A DNA stretch of 64,000 nucleotides from Corynebacterium lubricantis DSM 45231. GTDB lineage: Bacteria; Actinomycetota; Actinomycetes; Mycobacteriales; Mycobacteriaceae. The notes beneath the pieces are model-generated. The model was not told where the DNA came from and searched no databases. It saw only the letters and a program-made list of their open reading frames with translations. The DNA lies in NCBI RefSeq assembly GCF_000379425.1, contig NZ_KB902193.1, positions 62,001 to 126,000 of the forward strand, written 5' to 3'. The translations under genes were made by a program, and so were the position numbers. This document shows positions 1 through 8,158 of this stretch, in pieces (the first letter of the stretch is position 1; each line of letters opens with the position of its first letter).

Positions 1-1
1 G

Positions 2-643
2 GAAGTAGAGAACCTACCCTTTGGCAACTTAATCCTCATTGTGGCAGCGACGGGGCTGTTCGTGATTGCTGTCTGGCAACTGATTGAATGCCTGTTGGGC
101 TACACACACCTGGGCGGGATCCGAAGGTTCAATCGTCGTATAGCGTCTGCGGGCAGGGCCCTCATTTACTCCAGCGTGGCTGTATTGGCCCTGTTCATGG
201 GGCTAAATATCCAGGGGCCGTTCGGTGAGAGCAACGTCGGAGGAGTCCTGGCGCGTCTGTTGGAATCGACGGCGGGGCGTTGGATCGTCCTGGTCATCGG
301 ATGCGTTGCCATTTCGATCGGAATCGGACAGGTCGGCCGAGGTTTGGGGCGGATCTTTGTCGACGAGATGCTGGGCAAGGTTCCGCGCTGGGTAGTAGCC
401 CTGGGGATGATCGGCTACGGAATGCTGGGACTCTCACTGACGCTGATCGGTGCTCTGGTGGCGTGGTCCGCGATTAGTGCGCTGCCACGCTATGCGGGAA
501 CGATGGACACGGCGATTCATTTCCTTGTCGGTCTACCCTTGGGCTCAATCCTGGGCACGATTGTCGCCGCCGGATTTATCTGCTTCGCGGTCTTTTGCAT
601 GGCGTGGTCGACGCGACCGCTGCACGCGACGGCGCAGTACTAA
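2..643 (+). CDS. DUF1206 membrane protein, 5' end outside window
   Basis: The frame is open from the first bases of the window, so the true start lies upstream; a GTG at 41 would be an internal codon. The visible 213 residues hold about four to five hydrophobic segments. They are arranged as the repeated two-helix units of DUF1206 proteins, with a conserved Gly-rich start to each unit (for example GQVGRGL and MIGYGMLGL). DUF1206 proteins are integral membrane proteins of Actinobacteria with no established function, usually about 270 residues, so roughly the first quarter is missing. A small GCCTG/CAGGC hairpin lies just after the stop. Confidence 0.7.
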   Translation, partial: EVENLPFGNLILIVAATGLFVIAVWQLIECLLGYTHLGGIRRFNRRIASAGRALIYSSVAVLALFMGLNIQGPFGESNVGGVLARLLESTAGRWIVLVIGCVAISIGIGQVGRGLGRIFVDEMLGKVPRWVVALGMIGYGMLGLSLTLIGALVAWSAISALPRYAGTMDTAIHFLVGLPLGSILGTIVAAGFICFAVFCMAWSTRPLHATAQY

Positions 644-759
644 GCCTGATTTCACCAGGCAATTCGAACGCGCCAAAGTACTTTTGTGTACAAAGGGGTA
701 GTAGCGTCCCGTAATTGCTGAACCTCAACTTTTCAGTGGAGAAGAAAGCAGGAGAATCG

Positions 760-1662
760 ATGCAACCGAAGAAAGTGCTCATTTCAGGTTCCTCAGGTCT
801 GATCGGTTCGGCCTTGACGCGCTCGTTTCAGTCGGATGGTGTGGATGTCAGTCGGTTGGTTCGGCGACAGCCACAATCAGAGAGCGAAGTAAATTGGGAC
901 CCCGATAGGAAACCGCTCGACCCCCAGGTACTTGAGGGAGTAGACGTTGTCATCAATCTCAACGGCGCCAGCATCGGTCACCTGCCATGGACATCCAAGT
1001 ATCGGGCACTCTTGCGGAGTTCCAGAATTAATCCCACAAGAACGCTCGCGACGGCACTCCGCGAGAAGGTGGGTTCGGTACCGAAATTTGTTTCGGCTTC
1101 GGCAGTGGGATTTTACGGTGCCAGACCGGGCGAGCAGCTTGACGAGACCAGCGCGCCCGGGACTACATTTTTGGCACAACTGTGCGTTGCCTGGGAAAAA
1201 GAAGCGCTCTCGGCGGGTGAACGCGCGAAGGTTGCTGTGTTCCGGACGGCTCCTCTGCTGCATCCGCAGGCGACTCTGAAGCCGTTGATTCCACTGACTC
1301 GCCTGGGGGTGAGCGGTCCGCTGGGAGGCGGTCGGCAGCTGTGGTCATGGATTTCGCTTGATGACGAGGTCCGTGCCATCCGCTACATCATCAACCACGA
1401 CATTGAAGGCCCAGTAAATCTGTCCGGGCCTGCACCGGCTAGCGCCAATCAGATTGGGCAAGAGCTTGCGCGTCAACTGAGGCGTCCATACTTTTTGCCT
1501 GTTCCCGCATGGGCATTGCGCTTGGTCATTGGGCGAGACGCTGCTGATTCGTTGCTGGCGGAGGTTGTCGCGCTGCCCACGGTCCTTCGTGAGACCGGTT
1601 TTGGATACTCGCACCCGACGGTCGAGGACGCCATACATGATGCCTTGGCTACGAAAGATTAG
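760..1662 (+). CDS. TIGR01777 family NAD(P)-binding epimerase-like protein
   Basis: This 300-residue protein has an N-terminal Rossmann fold with GSSGLIG at residues 10-16 and a C-terminal part of the DUF1731 type, the layout of the TIGR01777/YfcH/SDR39U1 family of atypical extended SDR proteins. The family binds a nicotinamide cofactor but its substrate is unknown. The start at 760 is chosen because AGGAG sits just upstream; an in-frame codon at 715 has no such site. It stands alone on this strand and converges on vanK, with a shared hairpin between the two. Confidence 0.85.
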   Translation: MQPKKVLISGSSGLIGSALTRSFQSDGVDVSRLVRRQPQSESEVNWDPDRKPLDPQVLEGVDVVINLNGASIGHLPWTSKYRALLRSSRINPTRTLATALREKVGSVPKFVSASAVGFYGARPGEQLDETSAPGTTFLAQLCVAWEKEALSAGERAKVAVFRTAPLLHPQATLKPLIPLTRLGVSGPLGGGRQLWSWISLDDEVRAIRYIINHDIEGPVNLSGPAPASANQIGQELARQLRRPYFLPVPAWALRLVIGRDAADSLLAEVVALPTVLRETGFGYSHPTVEDAIHDALATKD

Positions 1663-1775
1663 CTTCGGGAGTCCCATGGCCCCACAGAATACGAAGCCTC
1701 CATCCGAGTGCGGGCGAGGTTGCGCAGCGCTAAGTCGATACGTTGATCCCAAGGAAAGTTCCGATGACAAAGGAA

Positions 1776-1808
1776 AATCTCAGCGGACCGGTCATGCCCG
1801 CTGAGATT
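1776..1808. terminator. Hairpin between convergent genes
   Basis: A perfect 11-bp inverted repeat (AATCTCAGCGG and its complement) with an 11-nt loop. On the minus strand it is followed by TTTT, so it fits a rho-independent terminator for vanK. It may also stop transcripts of the epimerase-like gene. Confidence 0.75.
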
Positions 1809-1817
1809 AACGTTGAT

Positions 1818-3176
1818 TTAAGAAGCTACTACTTTGGTTGAATCGGCCTCTTGTGCCGATTCCTCTTCGGTAGTTGCTGTTGTGCCCTGGAAAGGCTTGA
1901 TCCCGATGAGGGCGACGGCAGCTAAGATAACCACTGCGGCAACGCCGGTGTAGAGGTAGACGGGGGTCCAGCCTGCGTCGAGAAGCGCGCCGACAACAAT
2001 CGGAGCAAAGATTGCGCCGAATCGGCCAATACCGATGCCGAAGCCAACTCCCGAAGTCCGTAGTGCGGAAGGATAGGACGCTGGAGTTACTGTGTACAGG
2101 CCTGCGACACAACCGTTGATGAGCATTCCAACGATGACGCCACTACTAAACGCGAGAGCCGGAATAGAAGTCGTAGTGATGAAGAGAACTAACGTCACCG
2201 CGGAGAGAAGAGTGAAGACCATAAGAGTGCGACGAGCATCGAAGCGGAGAGTAACCAGCCCGTAGATGAGAGAGCCGAAGGCGCCGCCAAATGTGAGTGC
2301 GAGTCCACCGATGATTCCCTGGTTTTCTGACATTCCGGACTCCACCAGAAGTTTTGGCGTCCACGAGTTCGCAAAGTAGAAACCAAACATGATGAAGAAG
2401 AACGCTGCCCAAAGCTTTAGGGTCGTCGACTTAAACTGGCCGGATAGCAGGTCCGACAGCTTTCCTTGTTCAGCATTGCCCTCTTGAACCGGACCAAGGC
2501 CAGTCGTGCCATCTTTTCCGATGCGACGAGCGATGGCCGCTGCTTTTTCTTCTGCATTCGCTGGACGCTTGACGCGGAGGAAATCTACCGACTCCGGCAG
2601 GCTGACAACAACCAGAACAAGTGCAAGTGCGGTCGCAGCTGCTCCGACAAGGAAAACAGACCGCCAACCGAACGCCGGGATCAACTGAGCTGCAATCATT
2701 CCTCCGAACGTTGCGCCAAGACCATATCCGGCAGTGTAAATACTTACGGCCATGCCGCGATTCTTGTTATTGGAGTACTCACTGGTGAGAACGGTAACCG
2801 TCGCCAGAATGCCACCAATTCCAATTCCGGTCAGAACTCTCCAGAGTCCGAGCTCAATTGACGAGTTGGCCGTGGCAGACAGTACCAGTCCAGCCAAGTT
2901 GATCACGAGGGAGACGATCAGGATATTTCGTCGACCAAATTTATCGGCAAATGGTCCGAGGAGTAACGAACCGAGTGCCATACCAATTAAGCCCGCGCTG
3001 AGGAGGAATCCAAGTTGGCTTCCGTTGAGTGAAAATTCCTCGGAGACAGAGTTTGCAGTGAACGCGAGGGCAAGAACGTCATATCCATCAAGAGCATTGA
3101 GGAATGTGGCAAGCGCAACGATGTACCACTGGTAACCACTCATCGGAGTGGTATCGATAGCTTTTCGAAGATTCAT
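1818..3176 (-). CDS. vanK: Aromatic acid:H+ symporter, VanK-like MFS transporter
   Basis: This is a 452-residue major facilitator with about 12 membrane segments. It carries the AAHS family signature DGYDVLALAF in helix 1 and the loop 2-3 motif GPFADKFGRR. AAHS members such as PcaK, BenK and VanK import protonated aromatic acids. It follows vanA and vanB with 10 bp spacing, which points to vanillate (or protocatechuate) uptake. The start at 3176 is preferred over an ATG at 3197 because AAAGGT precedes it and it avoids overlap with vanB. A hairpin terminator follows the stop. Confidence 0.88.
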   Translation of the reverse strand: MNLRKAIDTTPMSGYQWYIVALATFLNALDGYDVLALAFTANSVSEEFSLNGSQLGFLLSAGLIGMALGSLLLGPFADKFGRRNILIVSLVINLAGLVLSATANSSIELGLWRVLTGIGIGGILATVTVLTSEYSNNKNRGMAVSIYTAGYGLGATFGGMIAAQLIPAFGWRSVFLVGAAATALALVLVVVSLPESVDFLRVKRPANAEEKAAAIARRIGKDGTTGLGPVQEGNAEQGKLSDLLSGQFKSTTLKLWAAFFFIMFGFYFANSWTPKLLVESGMSENQGIIGGLALTFGGAFGSLIYGLVTLRFDARRTLMVFTLLSAVTLVLFITTTSIPALAFSSGVIVGMLINGCVAGLYTVTPASYPSALRTSGVGFGIGIGRFGAIFAPIVVGALLDAGWTPVYLYTGVAAVVILAAVALIGIKPFQGTTATTEEESAQEADSTKVVAS

Positions 3177-3186
3177 GGATTTACCT

Positions 3187-4170
3187 TTATGGGACATCGA
3201 TGGAAATTTGAGCAGACGAGCTGGCGTTTTCTGAGGAGGCTATGCGCGATACGCAAGCGCAGAGTTTTTCAGAGTTCTTCTTTTGTCGATCGGAGAAGAA
3301 TACGTCTCGATGGTCGACTTGTCCGGAGGTGTTCAAGATTTTGACTTGGCACAAGCCACACTCGCCTCGACGGCAGTCGGACATCATTTCCACTCCGAGC
3401 TTTTCTAGAGCTTCAAGAATTGATTCATTTTGGCCGACTTCGGTGGAGACCCCCAGGCTGGGAATGGCGACGGAGAATTGTTCTGGCTTGAACCACCCGC
3501 TGTTTCCGAATGTCTCAAAGCGAAGATTGGTTGGGTCGAGCTCCGCCTGGTTCCACGCACGTCGAATTGCATCCATCAGGCGAATCGGACCGCACATATA
3601 TAACTCTGTGCCAGGAGACACCGATTCAATCAGCGCAGGGATGTCGATCCTTTTTCCTTGCGAATCGAAGTAGGTATGGAGGCGGTCGCCATGTTCTGCC
3701 TCGAGCTCTGCGCGGTAGGCCATAGCTTCGGGAGAGCGGGCGGCGTAATGAATGGTGTAATTGGCGCCTAAGCGACGCAACAAGGCTGCCATCGAACGGA
3801 TTGCAGTAATCCCAATTCCTCCTGCAACCAGAACGTATTCTGGAGCTCCGATACGAAGAGGGAAATCTTGCATGGGGCTAGATGCCCGCAGCTCATCGCC
3901 GGCCTTTAAGGTGTGCATAAAGGTGGAGCCACCGCGAGAATGCGGAGTGTGGAAGACACTAAGAGACAGTTCGTGATTGTCGTCTGAGGAATCCACGATG
4001 GAGTACGAACGGGTCGTCCAATGTCCGTTGATATTTACTTGTACCTTCAGATGCGTGCCTGGACGCACAGTGTGCGGTTGCTCTAGCCGCAGGGTGATGC
4101 GACGAATGCGCTCGGCGATCTCGGTGCTGGAGACCACCGTGGCAGATTGCCATTTTTGATCGGTGGACAT
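3187..4170 (-). CDS. vanB: Vanillate O-demethylase reductase (VanB)
   Basis: A 327-residue class IA oxygenase reductase. The flavin-binding motif RSYS is at residues 54-57, the NAD-binding segment has GGIGIT at 117-122 and CGP at 193-195, and the C-terminal plant-type [2Fe-2S] domain has ligands C266, C271, C274 and C304. It passes electrons from NAD(P)H through FMN and the cluster to the Rieske oxygenase VanA, which is encoded 3 bp upstream in the same direction. Length and domain order match phthalate-dioxygenase-reductase-type partners. Confidence 0.92.
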   Translation of the reverse strand: MSTDQKWQSATVVSSTEIAERIRRITLRLEQPHTVRPGTHLKVQVNINGHWTTRSYSIVDSSDDNHELSLSVFHTPHSRGGSTFMHTLKAGDELRASSPMQDFPLRIGAPEYVLVAGGIGITAIRSMAALLRRLGANYTIHYAARSPEAMAYRAELEAEHGDRLHTYFDSQGKRIDIPALIESVSPGTELYMCGPIRLMDAIRRAWNQAELDPTNLRFETFGNSGWFKPEQFSVAIPSLGVSTEVGQNESILEALEKLGVEMMSDCRRGECGLCQVKILNTSGQVDHRDVFFSDRQKKNSEKLCACVSRIASSENASSSAQISIDVP

Positions 4171-4173
4171 GAT

Positions 4174-5292
4174 TTAGGCCTTCCCAGGTGCTTTCGTCGT
4201 AGGGATGTCGAGGCGACCCTCGTCGGCAAGTGCCTTCTCAAGGATGCGACGGACCCACATACCGCCTGCATCGATGTTGAGGCTGTAGAACTTGTGGTCT
4301 GGGTTTGCATCAATTGCTTCTTGTTGTGCAGTGAGCATGTCTTCGTCTTCACCGAAGACCCCGTGCACTCCTTCGCGAAGTTGTGTCGTGATGACCTGAC
4401 TGTCTAGGCGATAGTTTCGTTGGAAAGACCAGAAGTAGTGCGATGAACGGTCGGATTCTGGAGAGATCGTGTTCATTACGTAGCCATTCACGCCTTGGCT
4501 GCGGTCGCCTTCTGGTGCGCCGGTTCCAGCCTTTGCAACACCGACATCAATGCAGATGGTAGACGGGTAGTAGTAATGAATGATCTGCCAGCGGTCGACA
4601 TTTCCTTCAAAGCCAGGGAACTTGTCGTTCATATTCTTTTGCCAAAACGGTGGCGGGGCAATATCGCGCATCCATCGCGTGACGGTGACGGAGTCATCGG
4701 TGTGGGTTACCTCGAACTCCGACTCAGAAAGCTCATCTTGCCCAATGGTGGAAGAGTGAACAAATTCCTCGTGGGTGAGATCCATCAAATTGTCTAGCAC
4801 CAATTGGTAATTGCAGGCAGCAGCGATGGTTTTTCCATCGCCGGTCCACTCCGGGTGGTCCATCTGGTGCATATCCGGCACCAGGGTGGGGTCTGCTAGT
4901 GATGGATCGCCAAGCCAGACCCAGATGTAGCGATGCTGTTCAATGACTGGGTACGAGGGGACAGCGGCGGATGGATTAAGCGTTTCTTGGGCAGGCATGG
5001 ACATGCAACGACCGGCGGAATTGTACTGGAGTCCGTGGTAAGGGCACTGAATCCCGTCGCGCCCCACTAACTTTCCCTTGGACAGTGGAGCCAGTCGATG
5101 CCAGCAAGCATCAGCGAGCGCAACAGCTTGACCGTCTTGGGTCCGATACAGGGCGAGGGGTTTGTTCGCGATTGTGCGAGAAATGATCTCTTTGGAGGTG
5201 ACTTCATAGGCCCAAGCAGCCACGTACCAACCATTGAGTGGGTGGGGCAGAATCTTGGCGGTTGTTGTCGCGTTTTCGGTTGCAGCAGTCAT
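4174..5292 (-). CDS. vanA: Vanillate O-demethylase oxygenase (VanA), Rieske type
   Basis: A 372-residue Rieske non-heme iron oxygenase. The Rieske ligands are C63-W-H65 and C83-P-Y-H86. The mononuclear iron site is in NLMDLTHEEFVH, with H174 and H179. It is expected to convert vanillate to protocatechuate and formaldehyde using electrons from VanB. AAGGAG lies 5 nt before the ATG. It is the first gene of the vanABK operon; an excellent promoter and a palindromic operator lie directly upstream. Close relatives demethylate other methoxybenzoates, so the exact substrate is inferred from the operon. Confidence 0.92.
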   Translation of the reverse strand: MTAATENATTTAKILPHPLNGWYVAAWAYEVTSKEIISRTIANKPLALYRTQDGQAVALADACWHRLAPLSKGKLVGRDGIQCPYHGLQYNSAGRCMSMPAQETLNPSAAVPSYPVIEQHRYIWVWLGDPSLADPTLVPDMHQMDHPEWTGDGKTIAAACNYQLVLDNLMDLTHEEFVHSSTIGQDELSESEFEVTHTDDSVTVTRWMRDIAPPPFWQKNMNDKFPGFEGNVDRWQIIHYYYPSTICIDVGVAKAGTGAPEGDRSQGVNGYVMNTISPESDRSSHYFWSFQRNYRLDSQVITTQLREGVHGVFGEDEDMLTAQQEAIDANPDHKFYSLNIDAGGMWVRRILEKALADEGRLDIPTTKAPGKA

Positions 5293-5310
5293 GGTGCTCC
5301 TTATCTCTAA

Positions 5311-5334
5311 AACTATCTAAATGCTTAGATAGTT
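5311..5334. promoter_or_regulatory. Probable VanR operator
   Basis: A perfect inverted repeat, AACTATCTAA-N4-TTAGATAGTT, between the vanA promoter and its start codon. It resembles the VanR site reported for C. glutamicum as I recall it (AACTAACTAA-N4-TTAGGTATTT). Its position downstream of the -10 suggests repression by blocking RNA polymerase. Confidence 0.8.
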
Positions 5335-5349
5335 GGTGCGGTGAGTCAC

Positions 5350-5378
5350 ACTATAAGGGAGGTTGTGATGGAACGCAA
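5350..5378 (-). promoter_or_regulatory. vanABK promoter
   Basis: On the minus strand TTGCGT (5373-5378) and TATAGT (5350-5355) are separated by 17 bp, a good sigma-A type promoter. The expected start site near 5343 leaves the operator in the first 30 transcribed bases. Confidence 0.65.
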
Positions 5379-5482
5379 TATTTGTGTGGGAAAGAATCGA
5401 CGCGTCTTATCGGGGCTGGTGACCGGCTCGCTCCCCGGTTTGAAACTTGGCGGGCCGAGCGAAACAGGGTACAAAGAAGGGC

Positions 5483-6073
5483 GTGACCCTAAGAAACGCA
5501 TTGCTAGCACTGCTTTCGTCCGGCCCGATGACCGGCTATGACGTAGCAAAAAGATTCGCCTCCTCAGTGGGATTTCTTTGGCATGCGTCCAACTCGCAGA
5601 TCTACCCAGAACTGCGCAAGCTTGAGTCAGAGGGGCTCTTGGATACCCAGGAAATCCCATGGGGAACAAAAGGCGTGACCAAAACGGAGTACTCCATTAC
5701 CGATCTTGGGATGGAGGAAATTCGTAAATGGCAGCAGGAACCAATGGGCTACACGCCCGATCGAGATCCTGCTCGGCTGAAAGCTGCGTATATGGAGATG
5801 GGAAATCCGCAATCTGCCGAAGCGAATCTCCGCGATCATATTGCGCATTTTGAGGATCAGCGTTTAAGGGCGGAAGCGGAAATAAACAGGATCGACTCGG
5901 GTACTAGTCCAAACCTGACACGCAGACTTGAAAAGGTGCAAGACAGCGACAGAGAAGCGACGATTGCCTTCAAACGTTTCGCCTACGAGGGCCGCGTTGA
6001 TCAAGCTGAGGCGGAAATTCGTTGGGCAAAGCGGGGTTTGAAGCTGCTAGAGGAGCTCTACGGCGAGAAGTGA
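5483..6073 (+). CDS. vanR: PadR-family regulator, VanR-like
   Basis: A 196-residue PadR-type winged-helix protein. The N-terminus matches the family start (VTLRNALLALLSSGPMTGYD), followed by the recognition region and a C-terminal helical dimerisation domain (Vir_act_alpha_C type) from about residue 95. The GTG at 5483 is chosen because it gives the canonical PadR start, although AAGAAGG is only about 2 nt away; a TTG at 5447 would add 12 residues. It is divergent from vanA and flanks the operator, the same layout as vanR/vanABK in C. glutamicum. It is therefore inferred to repress the operon and be released by vanillate. Confidence 0.85.
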   Translation: MTLRNALLALLSSGPMTGYDVAKRFASSVGFLWHASNSQIYPELRKLESEGLLDTQEIPWGTKGVTKTEYSITDLGMEEIRKWQQEPMGYTPDRDPARLKAAYMEMGNPQSAEANLRDHIAHFEDQRLRAEAEINRIDSGTSPNLTRRLEKVQDSDREATIAFKRFAYEGRVDQAEAEIRWAKRGLKLLEELYGEK

Positions 6074-6194
6074 CAATTCATGTTTAGCCGCTGAGGGGGC
6101 ATTTCTCCTCCTCAAGGACTACCGCAATGCGTGCCGTTCAGGCTAAAATCTTTCCAGCTCTTATTCAGCCAGATCGGGAAGGACCCCTCACGCT

Positions 6195-6635
6195 ATGGGC
6201 ACTGGCTCCTCCATTACTCGCACCATGTTTAAGTCCAAGATCCACCGTGCCACGGTCACTCATGCTGACCTGCACTACGTCGGCTCCGTGACAGTCGACC
6301 AAGACCTCCTTGATGCTGCCGATATTCTGCCGGGCGAGCTCGTCGCCATCGTGGATGTGACCAACGGCGCCCGCCTGGAGACCTACACGATTGCAGGTGA
6401 GCGAGGCTCCGGAGTGCTGGGCATCAACGGTGCCGCAGCCCACCTCATCGACATCGGCGATACCGTCATCCTGATTACCTATGCCCAGATGACTACTGAG
6501 CAGGCGCGCGCCTTCGAGCCAAGCATCGTGCATGTGGATGCGGATAACCGCATCGTGCAGATCGGCAACGATCCCGCGGAGGCGCTTAGCGACGACACGC
6601 TGACCCCTCCTCACGCGGTACTGACCCGCAGCTAG
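6195..6635 (+). CDS. panD: Aspartate 1-decarboxylase
   Basis: PanD converts L-aspartate to beta-alanine for pantothenate and CoA synthesis. It is made as a pro-enzyme that cleaves itself at Gly-Ser, here in the motif YVGSVTVD, to leave a pyruvoyl group on the new N-terminal serine (Ser31 with this start). Conserved stretches [12 protein letters not shown] and [18 protein letters not shown] support the call. The 6195 ATG has GGAAGGA about 11 nt upstream and gives 146 residues. The ATG at 6225 would give the more usual 136 residues but has no visible ribosome site. Confidence 0.93.
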   Translation: MGTGSSITRTMFKSKIHRATVTHADLHYVGSVTVDQDLLDAADILPGELVAIVDVTNGARLETYTIAGERGSGVLGINGAAAHLIDIGDTVILITYAQMTTEQARAFEPSIVHVDADNRIVQIGNDPAEALSDDTLTPPHAVLTRS

Positions 6636-6649
6636 CCAGAACGCTAGCT
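6630..6649. terminator. Hairpin spanning both convergent stop codons
   Basis: AGCTAGC and GCTAGCT form a perfect 7-bp stem with a 6-nt loop across the stop codons of panD and larB, which face each other 12 bp apart. There is no U-tract, so termination is only a suggestion. Confidence 0.4.
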
Positions 6650-7313
6650 AGCGCGCAGCAATTTGAGCTGCGAGGTGACCTGCCCCGTAGCCGTTGTCGA
6701 TATTGACCACCCCGACACCTGGGGCGCAGGAATTCAACATAGTTAATAGTGGCGCGATACCGCCCGCGCCGGCACCGTAGCCCACGGAGGTGGGCACTGC
6801 GACGACTGGTGCAGACACCAGCCCGCCGACCACGCTCGGAAGTGCTCCGTCCATTCCTGCAACCACAATAATTACGCCGGCTTCGTGCAAGGTGTCCTCA
6901 TGCTCGAGGAGTCGGTGGATACCCGCAACTCCAACGTCCGCAAGCAAATCAACCTCGCGCCCCAGGTAGTTGGCGGTATGCATCGCCTCACGGGCTACGG
7001 GCAGATCGGAAGTTCCGGCGCAGACCACCAAAACCGAGACACCGGTGGGTTCTGGTGTCTCGGCGGGATAGGCAATCAGGCGAGCGAGCGGATCATAAAA
7101 CGCATCGGGCAGAACCTTGAGAACCACTTTGGCGTGATCATCACTCAGCCTGGTGAAGAGTGTCGTGTGTGAATTGTCGATAGCTTCGGCGATGCCTTGG
7201 ATTTGCTCGAGTGTCTTGCCTTCGCAATAGATGGCTTCAGGGTAGCCGCGTCGCTTCACTCGGTCGACGTCGAGCCGGGCGAAGTCACCTACTTTGCGTG
7301 TCTGCTCCGACAT
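6648..7313 (-). CDS. larB: Nickel-pincer cofactor biosynthesis protein LarB
   Basis: A 221-residue LarB. The C-terminal two thirds is the AIR-carboxylase-like (PurE-related) domain, with AGTSDLPVA, VAGMDGALPSVVGG and the glycine-rich end NIDNGYGAGHLA. LarB carboxylates and hydrolyses nicotinic acid adenine dinucleotide to start synthesis of the nickel-pincer nucleotide of lactate racemase-type enzymes. LarE lies upstream on the same strand but is now separated by a toxin-antitoxin insertion. The start codon lies inside the left copy of a 76-bp repeat that carries the old 3' end of larE. larC was not found in the window. Confidence 0.9.
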   Translation of the reverse strand: MSEQTRKVGDFARLDVDRVKRRGYPEAIYCEGKTLEQIQGIAEAIDNSHTTLFTRLSDDHAKVVLKVLPDAFYDPLARLIAYPAETPEPTGVSVLVVCAGTSDLPVAREAMHTANYLGREVDLLADVGVAGIHRLLEHEDTLHEAGVIIVVAGMDGALPSVVGGLVSAPVVAVPTSVGYGAGAGGIAPLLTMLNSCAPGVGVVNIDNGYGAGHLAAQIAAR

Positions 7314-7358
7314 AATTGAGCTTCCCCTTCTTATTTAATGCAGCCAAGGTCATCGCGC
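7283..7358. repeat. 76-bp direct repeat, left copy
   Basis: Identical over all 76 bases to 8083-8158, exactly 800 bp away. This copy contains the first 31 bases of larB (minus strand) and the last codons of larE. It bounds the toxin-antitoxin insertion on the left. Confidence 0.97.
7285..7358 (-). pseudogene. Duplicated 3' remnant of larE
   Basis: On the minus strand this encodes the last roughly 24 residues of LarE (including ALNKKGKLNYVG) and its TGA stop, identical to the real gene end at 8085. It shows that larE originally ran directly into larB with overlapping ends. Confidence 0.9.
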
Positions 7359-7431
7359 GATTTATAAAGGTGCGATACCCCAACGTTAGCGGACGCCTGT
7401 GGGTTTTAGCGATCGCGATCGACCATTGCGC

Positions 7432-7457
7432 AGATGGTACCATATATAGTACTATCT
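7432..7457. promoter_or_regulatory. Palindrome over the hicA promoter
   Basis: A 26-bp near-perfect palindrome (two mismatched pairs) ending 4 bases before the hicA ATG. It contains TATAGT (7445-7450), a good -10 that would put the transcript start almost at the ATG, so the mRNA may be leaderless. It is the likely site for autorepression by the HicB ribbon-helix-helix domain. Confidence 0.55.
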
Positions 7458-7461
7458 GGTT

Positions 7462-7740
7462 ATGGCGAGGATTGAGAAAATCCTGCAGCAACTTCAATCA
7501 TCCGAACATAACGTCCGTTATCAAGATTTAGAGAAAGTTTGTGATCACTTTTTTGAACGGCGTCCATCCGCCAGTTCGAAAAAGAAAGGTACGTCGCACC
7601 GGACGTATAAGACGCCTTGGGTGGGAGATCCGCGTGTCAACATTCAGGAGGGAAGGAACGGCAAAGCGAAACCGTACCAAGTTCGGCAAGTCTTACAGGC
7701 GATCGAGAAAATTCAGTCGACAACCGAGGAAAGTGAGTAG
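7462..7740 (+). CDS. HicA-like toxin of a toxin-antitoxin pair
   Basis: A basic 92-residue protein. The segment GTSHRTYKTPW followed by RVNIQ and a C-terminal YQVRQVLQAI helix matches the double-stranded-RNA-binding fold of HicA-type mRNA interferases, in which the histidine after Gly-Ser/Thr is catalytic. An extra N-terminal helix precedes it. It is encoded 2 bp before the HicB-like gene. No Shine-Dalgarno site is seen; a palindromic promoter abuts the ATG. Inferred role: growth-arresting RNase neutralised by the next gene product. Confidence 0.75.
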   Translation: MARIEKILQQLQSSEHNVRYQDLEKVCDHFFERRPSASSKKKGTSHRTYKTPWVGDPRVNIQEGRNGKAKPYQVRQVLQAIEKIQSTTEESE

Positions 7741-7742
7741 TA

Positions 7743-8084
7743 ATGGACACAACGAACGCGGATAAATACACCTACGAGGTTCGATGGTCGGAAAATGACC
7801 AAGAATTTATAGCTACTATTCTTGAGTTTCCATCGCTTTCTTGGCTTGCAGAAGATAAGCAAGATGCGATCTCTGGTGCGCAAAGTCTCGTTGAGGAGGT
7901 CGTGCGTGACATGATTGCGAACAATGAGAAAGTTCCGTCTCCGTTGGGGCAGCGGGAATTCTCAGGAAGGTTCAACGTGAGGCTTCCAAAATCATTGCAC
8001 CGCGACCTGGCTATTTCTGCTGAACGGGAAGGTGTTTCACTAAACACTTTCGTAACTCAGAAGCTTGCTCAGGGGCTGAACTAG
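7743..8084 (+). CDS. HicB-family antitoxin
   Basis: A 113-residue two-part protein. Residues 1-60 match the partial RNase-H-like HicB fold (YEVRWSENDQEFIATILEFPSLSW). The C-terminus (FNVRLPKSLHRDLAISAEREGVSLNTFV) is an Arc/MetJ-like ribbon-helix-helix DNA-binding domain. It should bind and block the HicA-like toxin and repress the pair through the palindrome upstream. The last two bases of its TAG stop are already inside the right copy of the 76-bp repeat. Confidence 0.85.
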   Translation: MDTTNADKYTYEVRWSENDQEFIATILEFPSLSWLAEDKQDAISGAQSLVEEVVRDMIANNEKVPSPLGQREFSGRFNVRLPKSLHRDLAISAEREGVSLNTFVTQKLAQGLN

Positions 8085-8158
8085 TCACCTACTTTGCGTG
8101 TCTGCTCCGACATAATTGAGCTTCCCCTTCTTATTTAATGCAGCCAAGGTCATCGCGC
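8083..8158. repeat. 76-bp direct repeat, right copy
   Basis: Identical to 7283-7358. It contains the genuine 3' end of larE (stop at 8085-8087 on the minus strand) and a useless copy of the larB start region. It also supplies the last two bases of the hicB stop codon. Confidence 0.97.

Larger units (their letters stand above)
7359..8082. mobile_element. 724-bp inserted toxin-antitoxin cassette
   Basis: Unique sequence between two identical 76-bp repeats, carrying only the hicA-like and hicB-like genes and their promoter. It is more AT-rich than the flanking lar genes. No transposase, integrase or terminal inverted repeat is visible, so how it entered is unknown. Both neighbouring genes keep their full reading frames because the target was duplicated. 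Confidence 0.8.
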
